A stretch of 64,000 nucleotides of DNA from Rhabdophis nuchalis. Taxonomy: Eukaryota; Chordata; Lepidosauria; Squamata; Natricidae. Made by a program: the position numbers and the translations under genes. The stretch is from contig CM077651.1 in the NCBI GenBank assembly GCA_039707465.1, positions 18,317,519-18,381,518 of the forward strand, in the 5' to 3' direction. The notes under the pieces were generated by a model. It made no database searches, had not been told where the DNA came from, and saw only the letters and a list, made by a program, of their open reading frames with translations. Every line of letters starts with the position of its first letter. Within the stretch, counting starts at the first letter, position 1. Below, in pieces: positions 33,287 through 45,012 of this stretch.

Positions 33287-33636
33287 CAGTGATGGTGAAC
33301 CTTTTAAGCACCGAGTGAAGAGGAACTGCCCAGGGGGCATGTGCGTGCCAGAAAAAATAACTTCCAGTTTCCAGAATGTGCATGCATGCCAGCCAGCAAG
33401 TCTTCCAGTTACTGCTGTGCATGCTCACACACCAATCAGCTGGCTGGTGCGCATACTCACACCGGAAAATAGAAGACCAGCTCTTCTAGTTTCCGGCACT
33501 GCTGCACCCACAACGGCCATCTGATTGTCGCATGTATGCCAGAAACCAGGAAGAGGAATGGGCAATGTTGTGCATGCCAAGCAACATAGCTCCATGTGCC
33601 ACTTTGGGCATGCATGCCAAAGGTTCACCATCACAG
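33287..33636. mobile_element. Non-autonomous hAT transposon, CAGTGATGG family
   Basis: 350 bp from CAGTGATGGTGAACCTTTT to AAAGGTTCACCATCACAG, nearly perfect inverted ends. CTATAGGT is duplicated exactly at 33279-33286 and 33637-33644. The best-preserved member of this family in the window. Confidence 0.95.
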
Positions 33637-33644
33637 CTATAGGT

Positions 33645-34334
33645 AAACAGAACAATGTATCCAAAGCAAATACTTTTTTGAAAACGAAAACTGACTCCAA
33701 AATTTTTTGAATTGTTTCCTTGGAAGCTTTACTTCAAAATTTTGTTTTTCTTAACTTTAGTATAAATTAACATTATGAAATTTGTCTTAAAATCTTAAGA
33801 TGAATTCTTCAAACCCAGCAATTTTGTCTCCAGTTAGCAAATTGTCATGAAGTGCCTAGTTTAAAAAACATCATTTTAATATCAAGAAAATTTGATCAGG
33901 CACTTCACTGATATGTGCCAGGATTCTCTTTCTGGATATAAATGTCTTTGCTGTGTTTCATCATTATAGAACCACTCAGTTTCTTTACATAAGAAATTCT
34001 TCTTTATATGCACTAGGAATTTATGAAGGTATGAAATTAGGTATGATATCTCAACAGCCTTAGAGAGCGTATCTCCAAGAAAGTGTTTCAAAACTGCATA
34101 AATGGGTTGTTTAAACACCATGTTCATTCATGTTCAAAAAGATCTTCATAACAAATAATGATCCTAGTCTAGTTTCATCCATTAGAGACATTTAACATAC
34201 ATAGTTAAACCAGGTTTATTGCAAAAGTAGTGTCTGCACTGCATAACTGCTGAATTTCTTTAGCTTTTGGGGGGGGGGGGAGAAACTAGGTGTGACCTTC
34301 AAATCCATTTTATTTGTTATATTTTATTGCTCAA
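33645..34334. other. No recognised feature
   Basis: AT-rich unique-looking DNA with a G-run at 34270-34281. Confidence 0.4.
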
Positions 34335-34346
34335 TATAGTGTGCAA

Positions 34347-34703
34347 TGAGGAATGAGGTGGCTCAGCGGCTAAGACATTGAGCTTGTCAATCAGGAAGGT
34401 CAGCAGTTTGGTGGTTCGAATCCCTAGTGCCATGTAATGGAGTGAGCTCCCGTTACTTGTCCCAGCTTCTGCCAACCTAGCAGTTCGAAAGGATAGAAAA
34501 ATGCAAGTAGAAAAATAGGAACCATCTTTGATGGGAAGGTAACAGCACTCCATGCACCTTTGGTGTTTAGTCATGCTGGCCACATGACCACAGAGACGTC
34601 TTTGGACTGCGCTGGCTCTTCGGCTTTGAAACAGAGATGAGCACCGCTCCCTAGACTCGGGAATGACTAGCACATATATGTGAGGGGAATTTTTACCCTT
34701 ACC
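34347..34703 (+). repeat. Sauria SINE with 12-bp target duplication
   Basis: Head GGTGGCTCAGCGGCTAAGAC, B box GGTTCGAATCCCTAG, body TTGATGGGAAGGTAACAGC and GCTGGCTCTTCGGCTTTGAA, tail AATTTTTACCCTTACC. TATAGTGTGCAA is exact at 34335-34346 and 34704-34715. Full length and little diverged. Confidence 0.94.
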
Positions 34704-34715
34704 TATAGTGTGCAA

Positions 34716-36045
34716 ACCCAAAACTGGATAATTGAGTAACCAAGTTAAGCTTGTTGAACAAACAACAACAGTGAATCTTCAAGATTTGTTAATTTCCTGG
34801 AATTAAAATATTGTTATAGATTTAATTTAAGTAGTGAGTACTCATGAGGTTGATGATCAATATTTGGAAGGTAATTATGAATGTGATTGCTTGAATATAT
34901 GGACAACTGCAGAATTTAAATTTCAGATTCTTTTTCTGGACAAAGCCAAGAATCAACTAATAATTTTCCTCGTAAACTTATTTTTGTTCTTCCTTGGATG
35001 CAGGGATTGAATGATATGGACTTTTTGTAGCAAAACTACAGAGATGGTTTCCTGTATCCTTATTTCAGGATGGTTTTTCAACTTCCCTCATATTAGCTCT
35101 TCATATTCATACTTTCTTTGTGTGAATAAGAGGAGCTAAGTGAATAGCTCCTCTTTTTTCACACCTCATATTCACACCTTCTTTCTTATTATCCAAATAT
35201 TAACCAGATTTGACCATGTTTGATGTCATGGACTCCTCATACCAGGAGGGAAAGAGAATGAAAGTTTGCAAAATATTGTAGAGGTAGCCATTTCATACTA
35301 TATCAACAGAAACTTACCAAGGGGATCAAGGAATCCCATGACTAACAAACTTAGAGGTGCTAAAGTAAATATATTCTTTTGCTATGATTTCTGGTTATCT
35401 ACCGGTAAGTGCCTTTTCCCCTTTCAATAAATCTAGTTAATAATATGCTATGATCTAACTTTCTGAGTTTTGAGCACTGCCTAGGATGTGACACTTAGCT
35501 TTTCAAGATTAGTTAAGATAAAATATTGGTTTGGATTGATGAATGGATATGAATCTTGACGGCATGCCAGGGATAAGTTATGTTACAGAGAATTCATTTT
35601 TCCAATCAAGTTCTATAAATCCTCACTTAAATCAGAGGATTTAATACTCTGCTACATGCACATCATTACAAGAGTCGGTTGGAAGAGAGATAATTTTGAT
35701 GCTTCTAATATCCTATCAATCATATGCCTCTAATATTCTGTCAATAACAGAAATGCACAAGAGCAGAATTCTTTGTCCTTCCTTTTGCCCATTCCTAGGA
35801 TTGACAGTATATTCCCTCAACTTTAACAGGATGAGCAAATAAATGTACATCAGCTCTTAAACTAATAAAACTGATCCGTTTATGAGGTTATAGGAAAAAT
35901 TCAAGAGGACTTGGAGTGTCAAACCTTGTGTGAATTAGCTCTACTATAAACCCTTCGGAAGTTACAAGCAAGGAATTCAAAGCTTATGTTAACCAGGGTA
36001 AATTTAAAGATCAAATTCCATTTGTGAGGAGAAAATTCTGATGGA
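34716..36045. other. No recognised feature
   Basis: 1.3 kb of unique-looking AT-rich DNA. No coding or repeat signal recognised. Confidence 0.4.
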
Positions 36046-36053
36046 TCCTATAA

Positions 36054-36482
36054 CAGTGATGGCTAACCTTTTCAGCACCAAATTCATGCGCCAAAGCACC
36101 GGAAATCCAAAGGCTAGCTGGCCAGTGTGTGCATGCCTGAATTTTGGCCATTTTCAGGTCATTTTAGGGGCCTGTTTTTGGATGTTTCTTGGGCCATTTT
36201 CAGACTGTTTTTGGGCTGTTTTTCAGACACTTTTCAGGCTGTTCGGGGGGACATTTTTGGCCTAAAATGGCCCAGAAAAAGGCCAAAAAATTGGCCAAAA
36301 AACACCCTGGTTTTTGCCCATTTTCAGGCCATTTTCTGGTGCGCCATTGTCCACAAAGACCAGCTGAGAGAAGATCACATGCATACCTGAAACCAGAAGA
36401 GCAGCTGGTGATGGCACACATGTCCACAAAGAGGGCTCTGCGTGCCACCTCTGGCACGTGTGCCATAGGTTTGCCATCATGG
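36054..36482. mobile_element. Non-autonomous hAT transposon, CAGTGATGG family
   Basis: Starts CAGTGATGGCTAACCTTTTC and ends TAGGTTTGCCATCATGG. TCCTATAA is exact at 36046-36053 and 36483-36490. The interior contains irregular GGCCATTTTCAGG repeats (36150-36340) that create spurious overlapping frames on both strands. Confidence 0.94.
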
Positions 36483-36490
36483 TCCTATAA

Positions 36491-37229
36491 CATGATAAGG
36501 CCTTTTTTTCCCCCTTCTGCTATTTGTATCTGGTTTTAGGAGTCTGTCTGGACACATCCCTGCATTTTTCTTGGCAAGGTTTTCCAGAAATGCATTATCA
36601 CTGCCTTCTTTGTACTACTGGGGAAAAAAACTTTATGCCTAAATTGTGACTTGAACTCATGGTTTCCTAGTTTCTAGGAAATAACTTAACCATAACATTA
36701 AACTGGCTCTCCAATAAGTCCATATAACTATTTTATTACTTCAGGACTACAGTAAACCATAATAATTTATTTGCAGTACAGAATTTGGCATTTGTATTAT
36801 AAGCAGTAGATTACTTTCCACAGGTGGTATTTTCTTGTCCCCTTGCATCTTTCAAACAATAATTTTGAAAATCCATCCTACTAATTGTACATGTCTTAGG
36901 AAACCGAATGTACTGGAAACTTATAATTACAAGTTTTAAATCACAAGGGAAATTGCATGGGTGTGCTGGCCACATAAAAGTCTTGGGAAGAAGCCAGCTG
37001 ATACGTTTGGGCAAGCTTGGGCACCTAACTAGATACAGAAGCTGTTTACTCATAAAGGAGTAACTAAAAATGTTGTGTATTATTGTTGCAAATTCCATAT
37101 GATTGGGAAAGAAACAGAAAAAATGTATTGCCAATAAAACAAAAGTAAGTCTTTCAAGGCAGATTTTTTTGATAGCAAGGAAGGGGACTTCATTAATCCT
37201 CAACATGTATGCCTACATATGTATATATG
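36491..37229. other. No recognised feature
   Basis: A 131-codon minus-strand frame (36811-37206) has no recognisable motif. I treat it as chance. Confidence 0.4.
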
Positions 37230-37246
37230 TCTGTCTGTCTGTCTGT
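37230..37246. repeat. (TCTG)n short microsatellite
   Basis: Four TCTG units, followed by TG/TA-rich sequence up to the Sauria SINE. Confidence 0.85.
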
Positions 37247-37265
37247 GTGTGTCTATATCTATATA

Positions 37266-37592
37266 GAGTAAAGGCACATGTGCTAGTTGTTTCCTGCTCT
37301 AGGGGCGGTGCTCATCTCCGTTTCTAAGCCGAAGAGCCAGCGCTGTCTGAAGATGTCTCCGTGGTCATGTGACCAAGGTGCAGGGAGCACTGTTACCTTC
37401 CCATCAAAGTGATCCCTATTTTTCTACTGCATTTTTTTACGTGCTGTAGAACTGCTAGATTAGCAGAAGCTGGGACAAGTAACGGGAGCTCACTCCATTA
37501 TGCACCACTAGGGATTTGAACCACTTTACTGCTGACCTTCTGATTGACAAGCTCAGCATCTTAGCCACTGAGCCATCACATCCCTTCTGATA
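37266..37592 (-). repeat. Sauria SINE
   Basis: Minus-strand copy: head TGTGATGGCTCAGTGGCTAA, B box GGTTCAAATCCCTAG, body TTTGATGGGAAGGTAACAG and CGCTGGCTCTTCGGCTTAG. It has lost part of the middle, including the segment around the usual GCCGGCCACATGAC. A (TA)n run at 37615-37630 follows. Confidence 0.88.
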
Positions 37593-37599
37593 TGTATAA

Positions 37600-38264
37600 A
37601 GAATTCTTTTTAAATATATATATATATACATCAACATCATTCTGTAAATGACGTGGACAACATGGGACTATTTTTTCCACATTTCTTATATGGGGAATAT
37701 TTTTGATAAAAATCTAGCTACAATTGGCCTCCAAGCAGTATTTAATATTACACAATAATGAAACTGCTGGAAAAGTGTATGAAAAGTTTATCTTCCTTCC
37801 TAAAGAAGACTGAGCTTTGCTTATTGCAATTTGTTGTTGGTGTTGTGGAAAGTGAAAGTGGCGTACAACCTATTGCTAAAGGGAACTGACAATAGCTTTC
37901 TGAACAGGAAGCTGAAGCTATCCAGGAGAGACAGAGAAAAATGTATCAGAGAATGGGAAGGTGGACGCTTTGGCAGAGGAAAACAAAAACAATATAACTC
38001 AAAGAAGCAAACGAACCACGACATACTCAATACCAGTGAAGACAAGACATGATACCATATCTCCCTCTAGAGGACAACTAACTGTTACTTGAGCAACCTA
38101 TGCCACGGAACATTGCAAATAGTAATTTGAGCTCTCATGGAACAAAAGACTTCAAAAGCCTCTCAAGAAATAAACCAAATATTATAGATATTGGTATTTC
38201 TATGAAAGGGAACAAGACAATTATATGATATGACATTGTGGAAACTATCTTATCTTCTGGAAGA
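37600..38264. other. No recognised feature
   Basis: Unique-looking sequence beyond the (TA)n run; no coding signal I can support. Confidence 0.4.
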
Positions 38265-38272
38265 CCACATAT

Positions 38273-38711
38273 CACAGGTGAATTGCTCTGAAGTCTGCTA
38301 CTGGTTTTCTTCGGGCAAACTACAGGCACTAAGAAGCCTTTTCTGAGTCTGCAAATATAAGTAGAGCAGCGAGAGGGGGAAACAGCTGTGCGGCGCAACT
38401 TGGATTCGCTAGAAAGTAGGATTTCCAGTTTTCTAGTGAATAGAAATTGTGTGGCACAGCTGATAGTCACACAGCTGATTATCGGAACTTTTTTTTTTAC
38501 TTTTTCAAAGCAGTTTTATTCGTGGTTCGGGCAAACCAGTAGTTAAAAAATGCTTTTAAAGGTGTTTTTTTTTTTAAGTTCCAACAATCAGCTGTGTGAC
38601 TATCAGCTGTGCCGCACGATCGTCAGAACTTTTTTTTTAAAAAACTTTTTTTTAAGCATTTTTACTACTGGTTCAGGTGAACCAGCCTGAACCAGTAGCA
38701 TTTCACCCCTG
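38273..38711. mobile_element. hAT-like element, CAGGGGTGAAAT family
   Basis: Left end CACAGGTGAATTGCTC (worn), right end ACCAGTAGCATTTCACCCCTG. CCACATAT (38265-38272) and CCACCTAT (38712-38719) match at 7 of 8. The interior contains repeated AATCAGCTGTGTGACTATCAG in both directions. Confidence 0.75.
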
Positions 38712-38719
38712 CCACCTAT

Positions 38720-39178
38720 AGGGTATGAAGAAGAGGTTACCAAGTTGATTGAAACCCATTGGCAATTATCCTTTCCACACCCAAAGAGGAAGGGAAATGA
38801 ATAAGATGACAATTACTCAATGGCTAGAAAGGTGAAAGTCGAAGATGAATGTTTTTTTTCCTGTTTTTTTTTTAACTTTTCTACACTCTTACTCTATTGC
38901 AAAATTCTAATATATGATACCATTCTTAGGTGACTCACAGTTGTCTGAATTACCACTCAGAAGAGGGTTTATTAATGGCTGCACTTCACACATTCATAGT
39001 GTTTACAGGTGAAACAAAACTATGAAGAATGATTAATATTAAGTCTCCAATAAACTTGAAATAAATCTATGCAGGTTTGTGCGCTGAAAGAAACAAAAGA
39101 GAATTATCAGAAATAAATGAAATATTTTACATCTCGGTCAGAAAATCTCCCCTGAAGTAAGAAGATGACCCCTAAAAT
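38720..39178. other. No recognised feature
   Basis: AT-rich unique-looking sequence. Confidence 0.4.
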
Positions 39179-39182
39179 CACC

Positions 39183-39831
39183 GTATTTTCGGAGTATAAG
39201 ACGCACTTTACTTTTTGGGGAGGAAAATAAGAAGAAAAAAATTCTGCCTCTGCCTCCCAGCATTCATTGTATTCAGCTGGCTAACTTCCTGTCAGTGTGT
39301 GAGAGTTTATGACTTGGACAGCCAATTAATAGGCATAGCAACTAAGTCAGCCAAGGAGGGCTATTTGGACTCTGAAACAGTATTTGCTGTGTGAACAACA
39401 AGGAGACAGGAAGGAACCTGGCTTAGCTGAGAAATGAAAGTGAAACTGCTTGTGTTTTGCTTGTATTTACTGCTATCTTGAAAAACCTGCTTTTGGTAAT
39501 GTATAGTATATTATTATTTTGAATCCTGCTGAATCAGTTACTTGTGTGTGCTTTGTGAATGTGATTGCTGCTGCAAACTCTGACCAGCTAGGTCTGCTTT
39601 AGCACTTATTGCACAGCTGATTGGCAGGTGAATAGGACTGCCAGAATACCCCAATCAGCTGTTCCAGGCTGCAGGGATTGCCACAGACCATTGCTGCCTC
39701 CATGCCTCACATTTGTGGCCTCTGGTGGGGATTGGTAGGGCTACATTCGGTGTATAAGACACACCCAAAATTTTGCCCACTTTTTTTTGGGGGGGGGGGG
39801 AGAAGGTGCACCTTATACTTCAAAAAATACA
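39183..39831. mobile_element. TIR DNA transposon, non-autonomous
   Basis: The 24-bp left end (key part TTCGGAGTATAAGACGCAC) is matched in inverted orientation by the right end (GTGCACCTTATACTTC, 39807-39822, then an A-rich end). A second internal end-like phrase GTGTATAAGACACACCC lies at 39751-39767. There is no transposase frame. I recognise the terminal sequence type from vertebrate genomes but cannot assign a superfamily. Confidence 0.65.
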
Positions 39832-40804
39832 ATATATAGTCAACTATTAGCCAAACATGTGGTGGAGTGCTTAGAATCAGCATTTTTCAGGCATTGAAAC
39901 ACATTGGAAGACAACACTACCTTTGTTGAAGCAATATAACTGAGGGAAATAAAATACAATTTCATAAAATCCCTTATCTCTTAAAAAGCTGCAAAAGCTT
40001 TGGTCTTGACCATCCCCCTTCCCAATATTTTATGCAAACATTATTTTTAAAAAGCCTTTAAACTGTCAAAACATTATTTTCTGATCTATATTATCATGTA
40101 TACCTTAGCATGGTTTCATTTGATAAGCTAAGCATAGACATTGCTAATATGGCCTTTTGTGATATATCTTACTGCTTTATATATAATTTCAAAAGGAAAA
40201 TACATTCATAAAACTAAAACGTATTAACTTTACCCTCTGTACAACCCAATTTACTTCTTGTCAAGATGATACTAAATTGCATTGCTTATCTTGAATAGCT
40301 TATCTTGTCATTAACTTTAAAGGCTCATAATATGTTCTCTCCTTGATACACAAATGCTGCTTTCCACACAGATGGTATATTTCAAATGAGACTTCACGAA
40401 CTACTAACCTCATCAAACACCTTCTTTTTACAGGTAAAGTCATTTTTCCATCCAGAAGAATTGAAGATAAGAATGTAAAAGGCTCTTTGTGGATTTTCTT
40501 TGGGCAGATTAATACTTCAGTCAGGATAGAACAAATTATTTGCTGAAAAAAATATTGATCATAGGCAAAATAATGTTAGATGTGGAACATAAATCCCACA
40601 TTCCTTTATTTGACATATGAAACATATAGTGTTTGGTTCTCATACCCTCAAACACACACACACACACACAGGGACTGGAGGACAATTTTACCAAATTGCT
40701 TAGTATGAAAATACATCAGGAATTGAAAATACATACCTAATTTTATATAATAAACAGTAAACAGTAACAGAGTTTGAAGGTAACTTGGAGGTCATCTAGA
40801 CTCC
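39832..40804. other. No recognised feature
   Basis: AT-rich, with (CA)n at 40650-40671. Confidence 0.4.
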
Positions 40805-41408
40805 TTGGTTTTCTAGCTACGAAATTCCATGCAAAATCTGCCCTGCAACTTACATAGGACAAACTAATAGGAGAATAAATGAACACATCACAGAACATAA
40901 AAATGCAGTAAAAAAACTTAAAACCTCATCTCTCTACCAACACTTCAAAGCTACAGGACATGATATTGACTTTGAAAGAACCAAATTAATCTCCAAAACT
41001 GAACAGCTCAACAGGAGAATAATCAGAGAAGCCATCGAAATAGAGAAACAACCTCACAATATGAACAAATGTGATGATATCTCCTGCCTACCAGACATCT
41101 GGAAACCAGCACTGACCAACAGACGAGCCCCACCCTCCACCCAAACCGTTGAAATTCAAAATAAGGAAAAACATACAAATAGGACCAATCAGCATCAATC
41201 TACCAATCATGATACAGCTGCACAGCCAATCAACCCACTCACAACAACAGAGTCAGCACTCCACCACCCCACCACCCCACCAAGATTTAAGGAAGGGCGG
41301 TATCTTTGCAGCCACAGACCGAAGCCTGAAGATGGCAAGTGAGATCTTGCCGAAACGTTGCAAAAACAATCTCATTCTTACACGGGGAAACACCCGAATA
41401 CAAAAAGA
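40805..41408 (+). mobile_element. Penelope-like element, 3' part
   Basis: Contains the GIY-YIG endonuclease end of a Penelope-like element and its 3' UTR (CGAAGCCTGAAGATGGCAAG, TTGCCGAAACGTTGCAAAAA). The reverse transcriptase is absent, so the copy is 5'-truncated. UTR fragments of the same family recur at 9421 and 60483. Confidence 0.85.
40818..41342 (+). CDS. Penelope-like GIY-YIG endonuclease, N-terminally truncated
   Basis: The frame is open for about 174 codons to a stop at 41340-41342. It begins upstream of any ATG, so it reads as the C-terminal end of a longer protein. It opens YEIPCKICPATYIGQTNRR: the two cysteines with CxxC spacing and YIG match the EN domain of Penelope-like elements. 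These are followed by the conserved arginine region, INEHITEHKNAV, QHFKATGHDIDF and a possible catalytic Glu in IIREAIEIEK. The family joins a telomerase-related reverse transcriptase to this endonuclease, which nicks target DNA. The last 60 residues are low-complexity and polar. Absence of stops in EN suggests fairly recent insertion. There is no evidence of expression. Confidence 0.8.
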   Translation, partial: YEIPCKICPATYIGQTNRRINEHITEHKNAVKKLKTSSLYQHFKATGHDIDFERTKLISKTEQLNRRIIREAIEIEKQPHNMNKCDDISCLPDIWKPALTNRRAPPSTQTVEIQNKEKHTNRTNQHQSTNHDTAAQPINPLTTTESALHHPTTPPRFKEGRYLCSHRPKPEDGK

Positions 41409-41409
41409 C

Positions 41410-41438
<29 letters not shown>
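41410..41438. repeat. (CA)n at Penelope 3' end
   Basis: Fourteen CA units separate the Penelope tail from the inverted repeat. Confidence 0.95.
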
Positions 41439-41439
<1 letters not shown>

Positions 41440-41440
<1 letters not shown>

Positions 41441-41503
41441 CAATTTGACATGGCATCTATATGCTATACAGTAGTATAGTATATAGATGTCATGTCAAAT
41501 TGG
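41440..41503. repeat. Short foldback (30-bp arms)
   Basis: Arms 41440-41469 and 41474-41503 are reverse complements with two mismatches, separated by 4 bp. They start CCAATTTGACATGGCATC and end GATGTCATGTCAAATTGG. Confidence 0.95.
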
Positions 41504-43361
41504 TTGGGTTAACAGAGTTGTAGAAGTTTATAACATTTTGGGCCAGTTTTCCAAATGTGGAGAAATATTACTGCTGAAATATATTTAGCAAAATTCAACT
41601 AGGGGAGGCAATTTATGTGTAAGCTTTTTTTTTAGTGCACATTTCTTCCATATCTTGTTTCACTTTGTTTTTGTTTGGAGTATGTATTTTAACATTGCGA
41701 ATAAAATATTTAAAAAAAAATACATTGACGAAACAAAAGAAATTGGAAACTTCTCCAGCAAATGACGATTTTCCCAAAGTTGATTCTGTTCATTATTAGA
41801 TCCATAGATTTTCGACTGGGAGGAATATCCCCAATACATCACAAACCGCTTCTGCCTATTAGCTTTTGCATTGATGTAAATACATTTTTCAAATTAAATT
41901 TAGGAAGGCTGATAAGATTGTGCCAAGCTCTGCTTAAGCCCTTATTATTAATATCTTAGTTTTGGGGAAATTAGCCTACTGTATTTAGCACTTTCCTACC
42001 ACACCATTTATGCATTCAGTCTCTCAACTGAAAGCATATTTGGTGGTGCACAACAACAACAACCAGAAAAGTGTGAGTTATATCCATAATTTATTATTGT
42101 AACCCTGGGAGACCTACATTCCCAGTCAGTTACAAGTATCTCTGCAAAATACCAAAATTTGGGGGAAATAATCAAGACAAAAACATACAGAGTATATTCT
42201 CTATGGTGCCAGGAAAGTTGGCATGTCTAGGGAAAAGATCAATACCAAAGATCTCATTTTTTCCAGAGAATAAACTTGTGTCCATCATAACAAAATAATA
42301 ATATATATATATAATTATGAAAATAATAATCGGTATGGTGTTGAGATGGGCAATTTTTGGTGGTCAGTGACCACATTTTCTTAGTTCTGCAATGAGCAAT
42401 GTCTTAATTCTTAATGGACAAAACAATGTCACAGGTGAATGAAACCCCAATATATTTATTTTATTTTACTTTTGATAAATTTTTTATTTATTGATTTCTT
42501 CTTCTTTACTTCCTCTTGTATTGGTTTGGGGGTGAAGGGAGATAGAAACCTCTGCTTCTTACTATCCTGCTCATCTCAACCATTGTTACTTGATGCTGTT
42601 GTAATATTTTTTTCCATCTTCTTCTGGATCTGCCTCACGCTCTTCGACCTTCTCCTCTGTTTGTATTTGTCTTGTACAATGTGGAATCCCAAGACATGAA
42701 TGAATAATATTTATTTATAAATTTAATTATTTACTTATTTATTTATGTGTTTCAGCAAGAATTTGGGTGGGCAGGTGAGTGCTTTTTTAAAAAAAAAACC
42801 TGGGTAGTTTTTAATACATTGCAGTTCCCCCGTGCTTCTTGGCACTGATTTTTCAAGAACAACAGCAACAATTGCCTTGGAAGGCATAATGCAAAACAAC
42901 ACAAAACAGTCAAACAATGCAATCATCACAAAGAAATCCAATAAAATTAGTTCCAAATCACAAGTAAACAATTTTAATGCTAATGCAATTAACAACAAAA
43001 AAACAGTTTTCTTGGAATACCAAATGTGTATAGAGTGAGTAACTGAAAGAAAGCAATGTTTAGAGAATCATCAATCAAAATTATAAACAAAACAAAGAAA
43101 AAAACCAGAACTGTAAGGAGAGGTATGTAGAAACAAATATTGGAGAGTGTGTGACCTCATGTTTCTAAACACAAGTGCCAGTAATTTTCTGAAACTTGAG
43201 AACATCATGGAAGTTCCAGAGTAGCCTCCAATATGTCCACATTCTTGTCTATATTCAGCTAAAGCAGTGGGAGAACAACCAAGAAGGAATGCTAATGAGA
43301 GATCCCTTTACAGGTGCCTACAAATTAAGAAACATCACATACCAATAGAGCCTGAAGAGAA
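41504..43361. other. No recognised feature
   Basis: 1.9 kb of AT-rich DNA with a (TA)n run at 42301-42312 and an A-run at 42788-42798. No gene or repeat family recognised. Confidence 0.4.
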
Positions 43362-43912
43362 ATGAAGTGTTCATACTACTTTATAATGCCTTGGTAAGGC
43401 CACACTTGGAATACTGCTTCCAGTTTTGGTCGCCACAATATAAAAAATATATGTTGAAACTCTAGAAAGAGTGCAGAGAAGAGCAACAAAGATGATTAGG
43501 GGACTGGAGGCTAAAACATATAAAGAACAGTTGCTGGAACTGAATATGTCTAGTTTAATGAAAAGAAGGACTAGGGGAGACATGATAGTATTGCGATATC
43601 TCAGGGGCTGCCACAAAGAAGAGGGAATCAAGCTATTCTTCCAAGCACCTGGGGGCAGGACAAGAAGCAATGGATGGAAACTAATCAAGGAGAGAAGCAA
43701 CTTAGAACTAAGGAGAAATTTCCTGACAGTTAGAACAATTAATCATTAGAACAACTTGCTTCCAGAAGTTCTGAATGCTCCAACACTGGATGTTTTTAAG
43801 AAGATGTTGGATATCCATTTGTCTGAAGTGGTGTAGGGCTTCCTGCTTAAGCAGGATATTGGACTAGAAGACCTCCAAGGTCCCTTACAACTCTGCTATT
43901 CTATTCTATAGC
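43362..43912 (+). mobile_element. CR1 LINE 3' fragment
   Basis: Encodes [63 protein letters not shown] and RSNGWKLIKERSNLELRRNF, with a stop near 43747. It ends CTCCAAGGTCCCTTACAACT plus an ATTCT repeat. 5'-truncated and inactivated. Confidence 0.92.
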
Positions 43913-44489
43913 TTAATATCCTCAAGAGAACAATGGTATTGAAAGATGTGATCAGTAATCGGAGCACTCAAGGGAAGAATGTAAAGGTTAAACAAGACTA
44001 AGACCCATGACAGATCTCTGCAGAACAGAGATTACAAGAGGAAATTCTTAGGACTGAAATCCAGATTCTGAAAAAAGAGTGAAAAATTAAAAGATTAAAA
44101 CCAAGTACACTATTATAATGACTAAAGATGAGGTAACAGTATTTCGACAAAATATCTGATGGTGAAAATTTATCAAATCACAAAAGGACCAACAGTGATA
44201 TAAGGTCTGGAAGTTGACCACTGGAATGTCATTCAGAATTTGAGAACATCCCATCTCATTTGACCAGCGTTCCAGAAACCCTGATCAATACAGATCTAGA
44301 AAAAGAATAAAGTAGAAGCTCACTTCTGAGAAGGCAACAGATATACAGACAATGCCTATAAAATTTCAGTGTCCACAACTATGTTGTGATGTCCCAAAGG
44401 TGCTTTTTTTACCAAGAGACAACTGAAGTTTCTGTGTTTTGTTTGAAGATGTTTCACTTCTCACAGAAAAATCAGAAAGTCTAGTAGCC
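43913..44489. other. No recognised feature
   Basis: Unique-looking sequence. Confidence 0.4.
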
Positions 44490-44497
44490 TCTTATAG

Positions 44498-44632
44498 CAC
44501 GGGTCTCCAACCTTTGCAACTTTAAGTCTGAAGGACTTCAGCTCCCAGACTTCTCCAACCAGCAAAGCTGGCTGGAGAAGTCTGGGAGCTGAAGTCCTTC
44601 AGACTTAAAGTTACAAAGGTTGGAGACCCCTG
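44498..44632. mobile_element. Palindromic hAT MITE
   Basis: Same family as 6771, 135 bp. It starts CACGGGTCTCCAACC and ends GGTTGGAGACCCCTG, with arms of over 50 bp. TCTTATAG is exact at 44490-44497 and 44633-44640. Confidence 0.94.
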
Positions 44633-44640
44633 TCTTATAG

Positions 44641-45012
44641 GATAGGATTCTTTATTGGCCAAGTGTGATTGGATACACAAGGAATTTGTCTTTGGTGTCA
44701 GTGTACATAAGGAGAATGCAATACATTCATCAAGAATAAAAGATACAACACAGTGATAGTCAATATTACGAGTAAGCTATCAAATTATACTTGGAAACCA
44801 ATAAAAACAATATGAATTGAAAGATACGAGCAACATGGTTATAGTCAAAAGGGGGAAGACATAGAGAAGAGATACTAGGAAGGAAGAGAAGAATAGTAAT
44901 ACAGTCTTATTTGACAGTGTTGTGGGAATTAGTTGTTAAGCAGAGTGTTCGGAGAAAAACTGTCCTTGTGTCTAGTTGTTCTGGTGTGCAGTGCCCTGTA
45001 GTGTGGTATTTT
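44641..45012 (-). mobile_element. Probable Rex1/Babar-like LINE 3' end
   Basis: On the minus strand it reads ...YRALHTRTTRHKDSF..., resembling the C-terminus of Rex1-type LINEs. The 3' UTR ends CACACTTGGCCAATAAAGAA. The family call rests on memory of this C-terminal motif. It directly abuts the MITE target duplication. Confidence 0.5.

Noticed and set aside
36811..37206. 131-codon minus-strand frame
   Set aside because: No recognised domain, no splice or codon-bias support, AT-rich context.
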